Part shown: positions 1-6,502 of the stretch, piece by piece | Layout of the letters: each line of letters opens with the position of its first letter | Numbering within the stretch: position 1 is the stretch's first letter | Notes under the pieces: generated by a model | Database searches by the model: none | Seen by the model: only the letters and a program-made list of their open reading frames with translations | What the model was told of the DNA's origin: nothing | Assembly: GCA_035649235.1 (NCBI GenBank) | Contig: DASRJX010000230.1 | Coordinates: 1 to 10,227, forward strand | Length of the DNA: 10,227 bases | Reading direction: 5' to 3' | Source: DASRJX01 sp035649235 | Lineage (GTDB): Bacteria > Acidobacteriota > Polarisedimenticolia > Gp22-AA2 | Made by a program: the position numbers and the translations under genes

Positions 1-2781
1 GATGGTCAGCGGATAGGTCCCGGAGGGGGTCGAGGCCGCCGTCGTGACGCTCAGGGTCGAGCCGGCCGATCCGCCGGCGGGAGGCGTGACCGGATTCGGC
101 GCGAAGGCGCCGCCGGCGCCCGCCGGCAGGCCGCTCACGGACAGCGTCGTCGCCGAGGCGAATCCGTTCAAGCTGGTCACGGTCGCCGTGTAGGACGTCG
201 ACGCTCCCTGCGTAACGGTCTGCGAGGCCGGAGAGGTGGCGATCGAGAAGTCGGGCGAGGGCACCCCCTGCGTGCCGTTGTACACGAACAGGGCGAAGTC
301 CTGGTCCGTCGTGTCGGCGTTGCCGGGCACGCCGTCGCCGTTGATCCCGGTCGCCCGGATGGTGATCGAGAAGCTGCCGGAGGTGCCCGCGGGCAGGAAA
401 ACCGCCTCGGTGTTGTTGCGCGTGTCCGCGATCCCCCCGGAGACCGAGCCAGCCCCCGAGAAGACGTTGCCGCGGAACAGCGTCCCGTTGACCGTCGCCT
501 CCAGGTCGAGGTTGTTGACCCAGGCGTTGCCGCTGGTGGCCCCGGGCGCGTCGCTCCACGCGAGCAGGACGCGGAACGGCTGGGACGGGTTCGTGATGTT
601 GCCGATCACCGTGAACGTCTGGCCGGTGGCGCCGAAGACCTGCGACTGGTCGACGCGGATGTTCGCCGCTCCATCGAAGGCCCGCCCGAGGTCCAGCCGG
701 CCGTAGCCCTGGTTGTTGGACGGCAGCGTGTCGTTGGCGCCGACGCCCGTCATGTAGGCCGGCGTCGCCATCAGGAACGCCTTGGTCATCGCCGGCGAGG
801 GCGTCCCCCATCCCTGGTTCGCGAACCGCTGCCGGGCGAGCGCCGCGGCCCCCGCGGCCCCCGGGGTCGAGTGCGAGGTCCCCGACGACCAGGCGTAGAG
901 GGTCTGCCCCGCCGGCCAGTACTGATCGCAGACGCCGGCGCCGGTGTAGTTGGCGCTCCGCGACGCGGCCCCCTGGATGTGGGTGCCGGGCGCCATGAGA
1001 TCGGGCTTCTTGCGGCCGTCGGAGGCCGGGCCGCGGCTGCTGAAGGAGATGATGTCGCGGGCGTTGTCGGCGCCGGTGTTGCCGATGCCGCAGCCGTCGG
1101 TGCCGGTCTGGCGGAAGTTCTCCGAGGCGCCCACCGTGAGGACGTTCTTGCCGGTGCCGGGGGCCGAGACGGTGTTCGCGGCCGAGCCGGCGTTCCCGGC
1201 CGCGAAGACGATCGTCATCTCCTGGTTGCCGGTCGTGCCGGCAACCGCGTCCCGCACCAGGATGTCGTAGCTGCGCGAGTCGGACGTGTACAGGTTCGAA
1301 CCGGGCCCGGTGAGCCCCCAGGAGTTGCTGCTGATGCGGGCGCCGTTGTTGTAGGCGTTGGCGATCAGGGTCGAGTAAGCGGTCGAGGTGAACGAGCCGG
1401 AGTTGCTGAAGATCTTCGAGCCGCCGACCCGCACGTAGGGCGCGATGCCCAGGCCGTACTGGTACAGAGAGGCGTCCTCGAAGGCCGTGCTCCCCTGCGT
1501 GTCGTTGTAGCCGGCGATGATCGCGGCGTTGATGTTCCCGTGGCCGCCGCCGCTGTCGGCGGCGGCGTCGCTCGTGTAGTTCAATGCATAGGCGACGCGG
1601 GACACGCCGCCGGCATCCCGGAAGTCCTGGTGCACGTCGGTCGTCGAGCCGCGGTCGAGGCCGTCGTCACCCACGTCGACGGTGAACGGGAAGGCCGAAG
1701 TGAAGCCCTTGCCATTGAGCCAGGCGAGATAGCCGGGAGAGGAGGGCTGGCCTCCCGAGACGTCGAGGTTGCCGGCCATGATCTGTCCCTGCCGCTCGTC
1801 CATGAGCCGCTTCGGCAGGCACGGCTCGATCCAGAAGACGTCGGGCAGCGCCGCGAGGGCCGGCAGGAGCGCGGCGCGCAGGCGCACCCGCACGTCGCGC
1901 AGGCCGCCCAGGACGACGTCGTCCATGAGCGGCGTCGCCGCCTGGGCCTTGATGTCGGATGCGGTCAGCTCGGCATCCGGGTGCTCGACGACCTGCACGA
2001 CCACGTCGACGGCCTGGTCGTCCCGGGCGATCGCGTCCTCGAGCTGCGCCGAGAGGCGGTAGGCCGGATGGTACGGCGCGATCCACTGGATCGGGCTCGA
2101 CAGGCTTCCGGCGCTGCCGGAGAACAGGCTCCACGCCTGTGGGGACGCGTACACCGCATAGGCGTTGTGGGGCAGGTAGGCGACGACCTTGGCGTCACCG
2201 CGTCCCTTCAGATCCGCCAGCCACTCGTCCTTCGCGGGCCCGACGAACTGGACCACGTAGAGCTGACGCTCGTACCGGCCCGGCGCGTCCATCCGATCCC
2301 ACGGCAGGTCGCGCGGCTCTCCGACCCGCGTGTCGATGAGCCAGCGGTTGATGGCGACCAGATCGAAGTCGTCCCGCAGCACCGCCTGGGAGAGCACCGC
2401 TTCGCGGAGCCTCCCGATCGCCCGGTCGTTCACGACGACGAGCCGCAGGCTGCCGTAATCGATCTGGCGCTCGACCGCCCCCAGTCCGCGCAGTCTGTCG
2501 AGCGCCGGCCGATCCTCGGCGCGCAGGAGGAGCTTGTGCGTCCCGAAGGCGCTTTCGTACCTCTCGGGGATCTCGGCGCGCTGAGGCTGGGGGCCCTGAC
2601 GGGGTGGACCTCCCGGCGCTCCGGCGCCGCCCTGACCGAGGGCGGCCGCGAGCGCCACGGAGACGGTCCAGAACGACAGAGTCCCGAGGACGACGCCGGA
2701 TCGTCCGGCCCCGCGCCGCACTCCGGAGCGGCCCTCTCCCCTGCCCTTCCCTCGCGGCGATCGGTTCCATCGGGTGAGCAT
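1..2781 (-). CDS. Secreted S8 subtilisin-like serine protease, KP43-like (partial; C-terminus off the left edge)
   Basis: An open frame of 927 codons runs from ATG at 2781 to the window edge without a stop. Residues about 1-48 form an Arg-rich n-region and a hydrophobic stretch, a likely signal peptide for export. Residues about 65-340 resemble the long propeptide of KP43-type subtilases. The catalytic domain follows: Asp372 in V-G-D-D-G-L-D, His414 in G-G-G-H-G-N, oxyanion Asn530 in F-A-A-G-N-A-G, and Ser636 in G-T-S-H-S-T-P. All key residues are present, so an active endopeptidase is expected. Residues about 705-840 look like the beta-barrel that follows the catalytic domain in KP43 relatives. 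From about 843 a Ser/Thr-rich Ig-like repeat begins (DFSIATSPASQTVTQG), a type found in large surface or secreted proteins. GAGGAG lies 7 bases before the ATG, which decides the start. The gene is divergent from the sugar locus, with no visible functional link. Substrate unknown. Confidence 0.93.
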   Translation of the reverse strand, partial: MLTRWNRSPRGKGRGEGRSGVRRGAGRSGVVLGTLSFWTVSVALAAALGQGGAGAPGGPPRQGPQPQRAEIPERYESAFGTHKLLLRAEDRPALDRLRGLGAVERQIDYGSLRLVVVNDRAIGRLREAVLSQAVLRDDFDLVAINRWLIDTRVGEPRDLPWDRMDAPGRYERQLYVVQFVGPAKDEWLADLKGRGDAKVVAYLPHNAYAVYASPQAWSLFSGSAGSLSSPIQWIAPYHPAYRLSAQLEDAIARDDQAVDVVVQVVEHPDAELTASDIKAQAATPLMDDVVLGGLRDVRVRLRAALLPALAALPDVFWIEPCLPKRLMDERQGQIMAGNLDVSGGQPSSPGYLAWLNGKGFTSAFPFTVDVGDDGLDRGSTTDVHQDFRDAGGVSRVAYALNYTSDAAADSGGGHGNINAAIIAGYNDTQGSTAFEDASLYQYGLGIAPYVRVGGSKIFSNSGSFTSTAYSTLIANAYNNGARISSNSWGLTGPGSNLYTSDSRSYDILVRDAVAGTTGNQEMTIVFAAGNAGSAANTVSAPGTGKNVLTVGASENFRQTGTDGCGIGNTGADNARDIISFSSRGPASDGRKKPDLMAPGTHIQGAASRSANYTGAGVCDQYWPAGQTLYAWSSGTSHSTPGAAGAAALARQRFANQGWGTPSPAMTKAFLMATPAYMTGVGANDTLPSNNQGYGRLDLGRAFDGAANIRVDQSQVFGATGQTFTVIGNITNPSQPFRVLLAWSDAPGATSGNAWVNNLDLEATVNGTLFRGNVFSGAGSVSGGIADTRNNTEAVFLPAGTSGSFSITIRATGINGDGVPGNADTTDQDFALFVYNGTQGVPSPDFSIATSPASQTVTQGASTSYTATVTSLNGFASATTLSVSGLPAGAGGAFAPNPVTPPAGGSAGSTLSVTTAASTPSGTYPLTI

Positions 2782-2788
2782 GCGACGT

Positions 2789-2794
2789 CTCCTC
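2789..2794 (-). promoter_or_regulatory. Ribosome-binding site of the subtilase
   Basis: On the minus strand GAGGAG stands 7 bases upstream of the ATG at 2781. This is a near-consensus Shine-Dalgarno site and fixes the start of a gene whose reading frame could otherwise be argued in this GC-rich sequence. Confidence 0.8.
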
Positions 2795-2861
2795 ATAAGA
2801 GGCCGCGCTCCGCGAGCGGTTGATCGCAGGGCGCGTGGTTTCCGGGAACAGGTGGCGGCCC

Positions 2862-2870
2862 AAGGAGGTG
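2862..2870 (+). promoter_or_regulatory. Consensus Shine-Dalgarno site in front of a mini-ORF
   Basis: AAGGAGGTG is a full-length match to the anti-Shine-Dalgarno tail of bacterial 16S rRNA. It is stronger than any other ribosome-binding site in this window, yet it precedes no long gene, only the ATG at 2881 after a 10-base spacer. Confidence 0.45.
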
Positions 2871-2880
2871 TGTGCGCATC

Positions 2881-2907
2881 ATGGCACGTCGTTCTTCGTT
2901 CTTCTGA
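2881..2907 (+). CDS. Possible 8-residue leader peptide (MARRSSFF)
   Basis: ATG at 2881 opens an 8-codon frame encoding MARRSSFF and closing with TGA at 2905-2907. Its only support is the consensus Shine-Dalgarno site AAGGAGGTG 10 bases upstream and its position 236 bases before the deacetylase gene, with a stable stem-loop in between. That arrangement would suit a translated leader acting on downstream expression, as in attenuation or small upstream ORFs. The peptide has no run of a single amino acid that would point to classical amino-acid attenuation; the two Arg and two Phe codons are the only adjacent repeats besides Ser-Ser. The Shine-Dalgarno match could instead be chance in purine-rich sequence. 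No product is recognised. Confidence 0.25.
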   Translation: MARRSSFF

Positions 2908-3034
2908 GCCGACGGTCGCGCGGGACGCCGGACTCGGTGCGGCGAATGAAACCCCGTCCGATACCGACGCTTATACCACGAACGGGATCGGGGGGTGCCA
3001 TCCCACGGCCGGACTCTTAGGTGTTTCCACCGCT

Positions 3035-3060
3035 CGGGACCGGGGGATTCCCCGGCTCCG
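3035..3060 (+). promoter_or_regulatory. GC-rich stem-loop upstream of the deacetylase
   Basis: Arms CCGGGG (3040-3045) and CCCCGG (3050-3055) close a GATT tetraloop. After one A-C mismatch the stem continues with CGGG (3035-3038) against TCCG (3057-3060), including one G-U pair. No T-run follows on either strand, so it is not a canonical intrinsic terminator. Its place between the mini-ORF and the deacetylase allows a leader or attenuator role. That role is inference. Confidence 0.4.
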
Positions 3061-3143
3061 TTGCGGGTGCCCCCTCATGGGTTTCCGTTGCAGACTCGTT
3101 ACACTGCGGTCGTGCGGATCGATGCTGCAGGGACCCGGCCATC

Positions 3144-3833
3144 ATGAGGAAGCATCTGATCGTCAACGGAGACGATTTCGGCGCCAGCTCCGGCGTCAAT
3201 CGAGGGATCCTGGAGGCGCATCGGCACGGGATCCTCACCAGCACGAGCCTCCTGGTGACCGCGCCCGCGGCCGAGGAGGCCGCCCGCATGAGCCGTGCGG
3301 TCCCCGCCCTGAGCGTCGGTCTGCACGTGGATCTGGGGGATGCTCTGCAGCACTGGAGTCCGGCGTCTGCGGCGCGGCTTCGGGGCGTGCTGGCGGCGCA
3401 GCTGGCGCGCTTCGAGCGCCTCATGGGCCGGCCCCCGACGCACCTCGACTCGCACCACGACACGCATCGGGATCCGCGGACGACGACCCTGTTCCTGGAG
3501 ACGGCCCGCCAGCACGGTCTGCCCCTCAGAGGCCACTCCCCGGTGCGCCCCTATTCCAGTTTCTACGGCCAGTGGGGCGGTTTCACGCACGTGGAGCAGA
3601 TAGGACCCGAGAACCTGGCGCGCATCCTCGAGAAGGACATCGACGGCGGGATCACGGAGCTGATCTGCCACCCCGGCTACGTGGGGACCGACCTGTCGAG
3701 CAGCTACCGGGCGGAGCGCGAGGTGGAGCTGAGGACGCTGTGCGATCCGACCATCCGGCGGGTGCTGGACCGGTGCGGCGTCCGGCTCCTCAGCCACAAC
3801 GGGCTCGCTTGCCTGAAGGAGATCGACGCATGA
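3144..3833 (+). CDS. YdjC/ChbG-family carbohydrate deacetylase
   Basis: A 229-residue protein of the YdjC/ChbG family, metal-dependent enzymes that remove the N-acetyl group from sugars such as chitooligosaccharides; HpnK-type relatives act in hopanoid tailoring. The hallmarks are all there: N-G-D-D-F-G at 8-13 with the metal-binding Asp, G-x-N plus T-S-T-S at 17-35, G-L-H-V-D-L at 59-64, H-L-D-S-H-H-D-T-H at 100-108, and E-L-I-C-H-P-G-Y at 172-179. Length fits the family. The frame is open back to an ATG at 3021, but that 41-residue extension is unlike the family, while ATG 3144 directly precedes the conserved first strand (RKHLIVNGDDFG). AGGGA ends 10 bases before it, a weak ribosome site. 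There is no signal peptide, so it is probably cytoplasmic. The stop overlaps the next start (ATGA), implying co-translation. An amino-sugar substrate is inferred; its identity is unknown. Confidence 0.88.
   Translation: MRKHLIVNGDDFGASSGVNRGILEAHRHGILTSTSLLVTAPAAEEAARMSRAVPALSVGLHVDLGDALQHWSPASAARLRGVLAAQLARFERLMGRPPTHLDSHHDTHRDPRTTTLFLETARQHGLPLRGHSPVRPYSSFYGQWGGFTHVEQIGPENLARILEKDIDGGITELICHPGYVGTDLSSSYRAEREVELRTLCDPTIRRVLDRCGVRLLSHNGLACLKEIDA
3816..3821 (+). promoter_or_regulatory. Ribosome-binding site deciding the start at 3830
   Basis: AAGGAG, inside the end of the deacetylase gene, lies 8 bases before the ATG at 3830. The reading frame is open for more than 1 kb upstream, so this site together with the ATGA stop-start overlap is what fixes the start. 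Confidence 0.75.
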
Positions 3834-5347
3834 TCGACCCGCTGCGAAACCGCGCGGCGTTGCTGGCGTCGATCGAGGCGGCCCAGCCGCCGGGGGACCT
3901 CGTCGACGATCTCTCCGATCCTCGCCTGGTCACCTCCGAAGCGCGGGTGACGGCGCGCGCCCGCTCCGGCGCCGAGATCTTCCCGCTCCTCGAGATAGCG
4001 CTCTCCGAGAGATTCGCGGCCGTCCCCCGTCAGGAGCTGGTCGAAGACCTGTTCATGCCGCTGCGGGTAGCACTCGGCGGCACCCACAGGCCCGGCGACG
4101 GGAGGGAGCGCTCCCGGGACCTCATGGTGGAGATGATCGTCGCGCGCCGCGGAGTCCTCATCGCCGTGAGCCGGGACGGGAGCGGGATCGACGTCCCGGC
4201 AGCCCGGGATCAACACCGGTCTCGATCCTCCCTGTGCAGCGAGGACGGCGGCCGGACGCTTCTGCTGTGCTACCGGCCGTCGCGGGATCTTCCCGATCGC
4301 CCGGGCCCGGCGCGCGCGCCTCTCGACGGCGAGCCGATCCCCAAGACCGCGGCGTCTCACGACCGACCTCCCACGTCCCTCAACGCCCTCGATGCCGACT
4401 GGATGAGGGCCTGCCTGTCGTCGGTCCTGCCGGCCCGGGAGAAGGGGCCCGGCCGGCTGGAGTCCTGCCGCGTCTTCGGAAAGGAAGGCCGGGCCGGATC
4501 CGACGGCGGGCTGCGCTATCTCGTGCGCTGGCGGCACGGCGGGGCGCGCCGCAGCGAGACCCGGATCCTCACCGGCCGGCTGCACGCGACCGAGGCCGCC
4601 GCGGAGGCCGACTTCGAAGTCGCGACGCGTCTGCGCGGGGCCCTGGCCGCGCACCGCGTGCGGATCCCCTGGGCGCTCGCGCGGCCCGACGCCGAGCCGC
4701 GCCTGGTCCTGTACGACTTCCATCCCTGGATGAACCTGTGGGAGTACCTCTCGCTCAGGAGAAGCCACAAGGCGCTCCGGCGCTGCGCCCGGCGCATCGG
4801 GAGCGCGCTGGCGGCGCTGCACCGCTGCCGGGTCGCGCTGCGGCACGTGGACGAGGAGTTCGCCGAAGCGCCGCTCGCGGCGACGGTGGCGCGCGCGGAG
4901 CGGAGCCTCCAGGATCTGTCCTGGGGAGGGGACCTCTTGGACCGCTTCCGGTCCTGCGCGCGGCGCCTCGAGCGCGCCGGCCATCCCGGACCGCGGCCGG
5001 TGGCCCCCACTCACGCTGCGCTCGGCTGGGACAGCATCTATTACGGGGTCGACGGCCGCTTCTATCTCTATCGCTTCGAGACCTGCCGCCGGTCCGACCC
5101 CGGGCTGGACCTCGGCGCCTTCAACGCGGACCTCCTCAACTTCACCATGGCGCGCCGCGACGAGGAGGCCTACCGCGTCGGCCGCGACGCGTTCCTGCAG
5201 GGATACCTGGCGCGCGGCGGGCGGCCGATCGATCCGGAGCAGCTCGGGCTGTACACAGCGCTCGCCATCACGGAATGCCTGCGGGAGACGCGCGGTGGCA
5301 CGCTCGCCCGGAGGGAACACCTGATCAAGGCGCTGGACGCGGCCTGA
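3830..5347 (+). CDS. APH-like pseudokinase with a possible HATPase-like N-terminal domain
   Basis: A 505-residue two-part protein. The C-terminal part (about 180-505) follows the APH/choline-kinase layout: an N-lobe, a hinge-like segment near VLYDFHPWMNLWEYL, and a loop reading P-T-H395-A-A397-L-G-W-D-S402-I-Y-Y, then F-Y-L-Y-R415-F-E and D-P-G-L-D-L-G. In active relatives the loop is HGDxxxxN/Q and the later motif is DFD. Here the catalytic Asp is Ala397, the Asn/Gln is Ser402 and the metal-binding Asp is Arg415. The likely ATP-binding Lys also appears as Arg250. Phosphotransfer therefore looks lost. The N-terminal part (about 40-165) may be a worn RsbW-like HATPase: R-V-A-L-G-G-T-H-R at 79-87 resembles an N-box and R-D-G-S-G-I-D at 115-121 a G1 box. 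That match is weak. Residues about 155-185 are a Pro/Arg-rich linker. The gene is translationally coupled to the deacetylase. Its role may be regulatory or scaffolding, but no function is established. Confidence 0.72.
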   Translation: MIDPLRNRAALLASIEAAQPPGDLVDDLSDPRLVTSEARVTARARSGAEIFPLLEIALSERFAAVPRQELVEDLFMPLRVALGGTHRPGDGRERSRDLMVEMIVARRGVLIAVSRDGSGIDVPAARDQHRSRSSLCSEDGGRTLLLCYRPSRDLPDRPGPARAPLDGEPIPKTAASHDRPPTSLNALDADWMRACLSSVLPAREKGPGRLESCRVFGKEGRAGSDGGLRYLVRWRHGGARRSETRILTGRLHATEAAAEADFEVATRLRGALAAHRVRIPWALARPDAEPRLVLYDFHPWMNLWEYLSLRRSHKALRRCARRIGSALAALHRCRVALRHVDEEFAEAPLAATVARAERSLQDLSWGGDLLDRFRSCARRLERAGHPGPRPVAPTHAALGWDSIYYGVDGRFYLYRFETCRRSDPGLDLGAFNADLLNFTMARRDEEAYRVGRDAFLQGYLARGGRPIDPEQLGLYTALAITECLRETRGGTLARREHLIKALDAA

Positions 5348-5422
5348 CGCTGATCTCACCCTGGTATTTCACTGTAGCCCACTCAGGTTTTCCCCTCATT
5401 GTTACTCCTCGGCTCCTGATGC

Positions 5423-5436
5423 ACCGTAATGACGGT
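5423..5436. repeat. Short inverted repeat ACCGT-AATG-ACGGT
   Basis: A perfect 5-base inverted repeat around an AATG loop in the gap before the first active phosphotransferase gene. A similar element, AGGGT-AATC-ACCCT, sits at 8764-8777 before the hydrolase-synthase gene. Both contain the core GTAAT(G/C)AC. They could be operator half-sites or small hairpins, or coincidence. Confidence 0.35.
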
Positions 5437-5449
5437 AGCTGCTGCATTG

Positions 5450-5470
5450 CCGGAGGGGTCGACCCTCCGG
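5450..5470. promoter_or_regulatory. Perfect 8-bp GC stem-loop in the 5348-5509 gap
   Basis: CCGGAGGG and CCCTCCGG are exact inverted repeats around a GTCGA loop. No T-run follows on the plus strand, so a Rho-independent terminator is not supported. It lies 39 bases before the phosphotransferase start and would form in the 5' untranslated part of its mRNA or at the 3' end of the pseudokinase message. It may act as an mRNA-stability, processing or weak termination structure. The 162-base gap around it is visibly less GC-rich than the genes, as expected for a promoter region, but I found no confident -35/-10 pair. Confidence 0.5.
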
Positions 5471-5498
5471 ACGCGGTCGTGCGGCGGCCGTGCGGCCC

Positions 5499-5503
5499 AG
5501 GAG
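5499..5503 (+). promoter_or_regulatory. Ribosome-binding site of the first phosphotransferase
   Basis: AGGAG is 6 bases before the ATG at 5510. It decides this start over the in-frame ATG at 5429, whose extra 27 residues would cross the stem-loop and show no family similarity. Confidence 0.8.
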
Positions 5504-5509
5504 TCGACG

Positions 5510-6502
5510 ATGTCCAAGCCAAGGATCCTCCGGCACAACCTGATCGATCATCCGTCCGTCAGGGCCTGGCAATGCCTCGCTCCCGGCTCGCCCGTGCCGC
5601 GGGCCATCGAGGTCCTGAGGATTTCGGCGAAGTCGGCCGTCTACCGGCTGCACGGGGCGACGGAGGGATCCACTCTCGTCGCCAAGCGCTGCCCGAACGC
5701 CACGGGCCGGATCGAGCGCATCGTGTACGAGGAGATCCTGCACCGAAGCCCGGTTCCCGCTTTGCGCCTCTTCGGCTCCCTGTTCGATCCGGACGGCGAG
5801 CACTGCTGGCTGTTCCTGGAGAACGCGGGCCTGGAGGAGTACCGTCCGGCCAGCGTCGAGCACCGGATGATCGCAGGGCGATGGCTCGGCACGTTGGAGG
5901 CATTCGCCGCCGAGGCGGGGCCCTTCCTTCTTCCCGGGCGCGAGCCCGCCCACTATCTGTCGCTCCTCAGGGCCGCGCGCGACGCCATCCGCCCGTACGG
6001 CGGCAACCGTGACCTGCCCGAGAACCCTCTCCAGACCATCCACGACGTCCTGAACGACCTGGATGTCCTGGAATCTCACTGGGACGAGATCGAATCCGGC
6101 TGCGCCTCCTTCCCGCGCACCATCGTGCACGGGGACCTGGCCATCAAGAACGTCCGCCTCCGGGGCACGAACGGCTCCACGACGCTTCTGGCCTTCGACT
6201 GGGAGAACGCCGGCTGGGGCGTGCCCGGATCCGACCTGGCGCAGTTCACCGGCCGCACCATCAGCCCGGCGCTCGACGAGTACCGCCTCGCCAACGGCGC
6301 GTTCCTGCGGGGATTCGACGATGAGGCGGTGGCGCGGATCGCGGACTACGGTCGGTACTTCCGCCTTCTCGACGACATCACCTGGGCCTGCTGCCTGCCC
6401 GCCGACTCGCCCTTCATCTTCCTTGACAACCCGATAGCCACCCTGGCCGTCTATCACAACCGCCTGGCCGAGGCCTTCCGGGAATCCGGATGGTCGCGAT
6501 GA
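5510..6502 (+). CDS. APH-family phosphotransferase (first of two with intact catalytic motifs)
   Basis: A 330-residue protein with the aminoglycoside/choline/homoserine kinase fold, which transfers the ATP gamma-phosphate to a hydroxyl on a small molecule. The ATP lysine is probably Lys59 (L-V-A-K-R). The catalytic loop I-V-H207-G-D209-L-A-I-K-N214 is complete, as is the metal motif A-F-D230-W-E, followed by G-S-D-L-A-Q-F. There is no signal peptide or membrane segment, so it is cytoplasmic. It starts after a 162-base gap from the pseudokinase and may have its own promoter. Its end overlaps the next phosphotransferase gene. APH-fold substrates range over sugars, amino alcohols and antibiotics; with a sugar deacetylase and glycosyltransferases alongside, a sugar or glycoside substrate is the best guess. 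Antibiotic resistance is possible but nothing here points to it specifically. Confidence 0.85.
   Translation: MSKPRILRHNLIDHPSVRAWQCLAPGSPVPRAIEVLRISAKSAVYRLHGATEGSTLVAKRCPNATGRIERIVYEEILHRSPVPALRLFGSLFDPDGEHCWLFLENAGLEEYRPASVEHRMIAGRWLGTLEAFAAEAGPFLLPGREPAHYLSLLRAARDAIRPYGGNRDLPENPLQTIHDVLNDLDVLESHWDEIESGCASFPRTIVHGDLAIKNVRLRGTNGSTTLLAFDWENAGWGVPGSDLAQFTGRTISPALDEYRLANGAFLRGFDDEAVARIADYGRYFRLLDDITWACCLPADSPFIFLDNPIATLAVYHNRLAEAFRESGWSR

Larger units (their letters stand above)
2782..3143. other. Divergent intergenic region between subtilase and deacetylase
   Basis: This 362-base gap must hold the promoters of both divergent units. On the minus strand TATAAG (2977-2972) could be a -10 box for the protease, but no good -35 lies at the usual distance. 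On the plus strand TACACT (3100-3105) is -10-like and 38 bases before the deacetylase start, again without a convincing -35. The gap also holds a strong Shine-Dalgarno site with an 8-codon ORF (2862-2907) and a GC-rich stem-loop (3035-3060). A smaller hairpin, GGTG-TTTC-CACC, sits at 3020-3031. Longer open frames across the gap look like by-products of high GC content and have no recognisable product. Confidence 0.6.

Noticed and set aside
871..2823. A 650-codon open frame on the plus strand opposite the subtilase
   Set aside because: Its translation is Arg/Val/Gly/Ala-rich low-complexity with no family signature, while the minus strand encodes a complete S8 catalytic domain over the same bases. 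It is a product of third-position GC bias.
2980..3000. Sigma-54 promoter on the minus strand (TGGCAC)
   Set aside because: The -12 TTGC element is missing at the required spacing.
2774..3829. Upstream extension of the pseudokinase frame
   Set aside because: The frame stays open for 1 kb, but it would overlap the whole deacetylase gene out of frame and has no homology. AAGGAG and the ATGA junction support ATG 3830.
3704..5359. A 551-codon minus-strand open frame opposite the pseudokinase
   Set aside because: Composition is typical of an antisense shadow, it has no recognisable motif, and the plus-strand frame has a ribosome site and APH-like features.
5450..5470. Rho-independent terminator after the pseudokinase gene
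   Set aside because: The stem is perfect but no T-run follows on the plus strand, so it was kept only as a stem-loop of unknown role.
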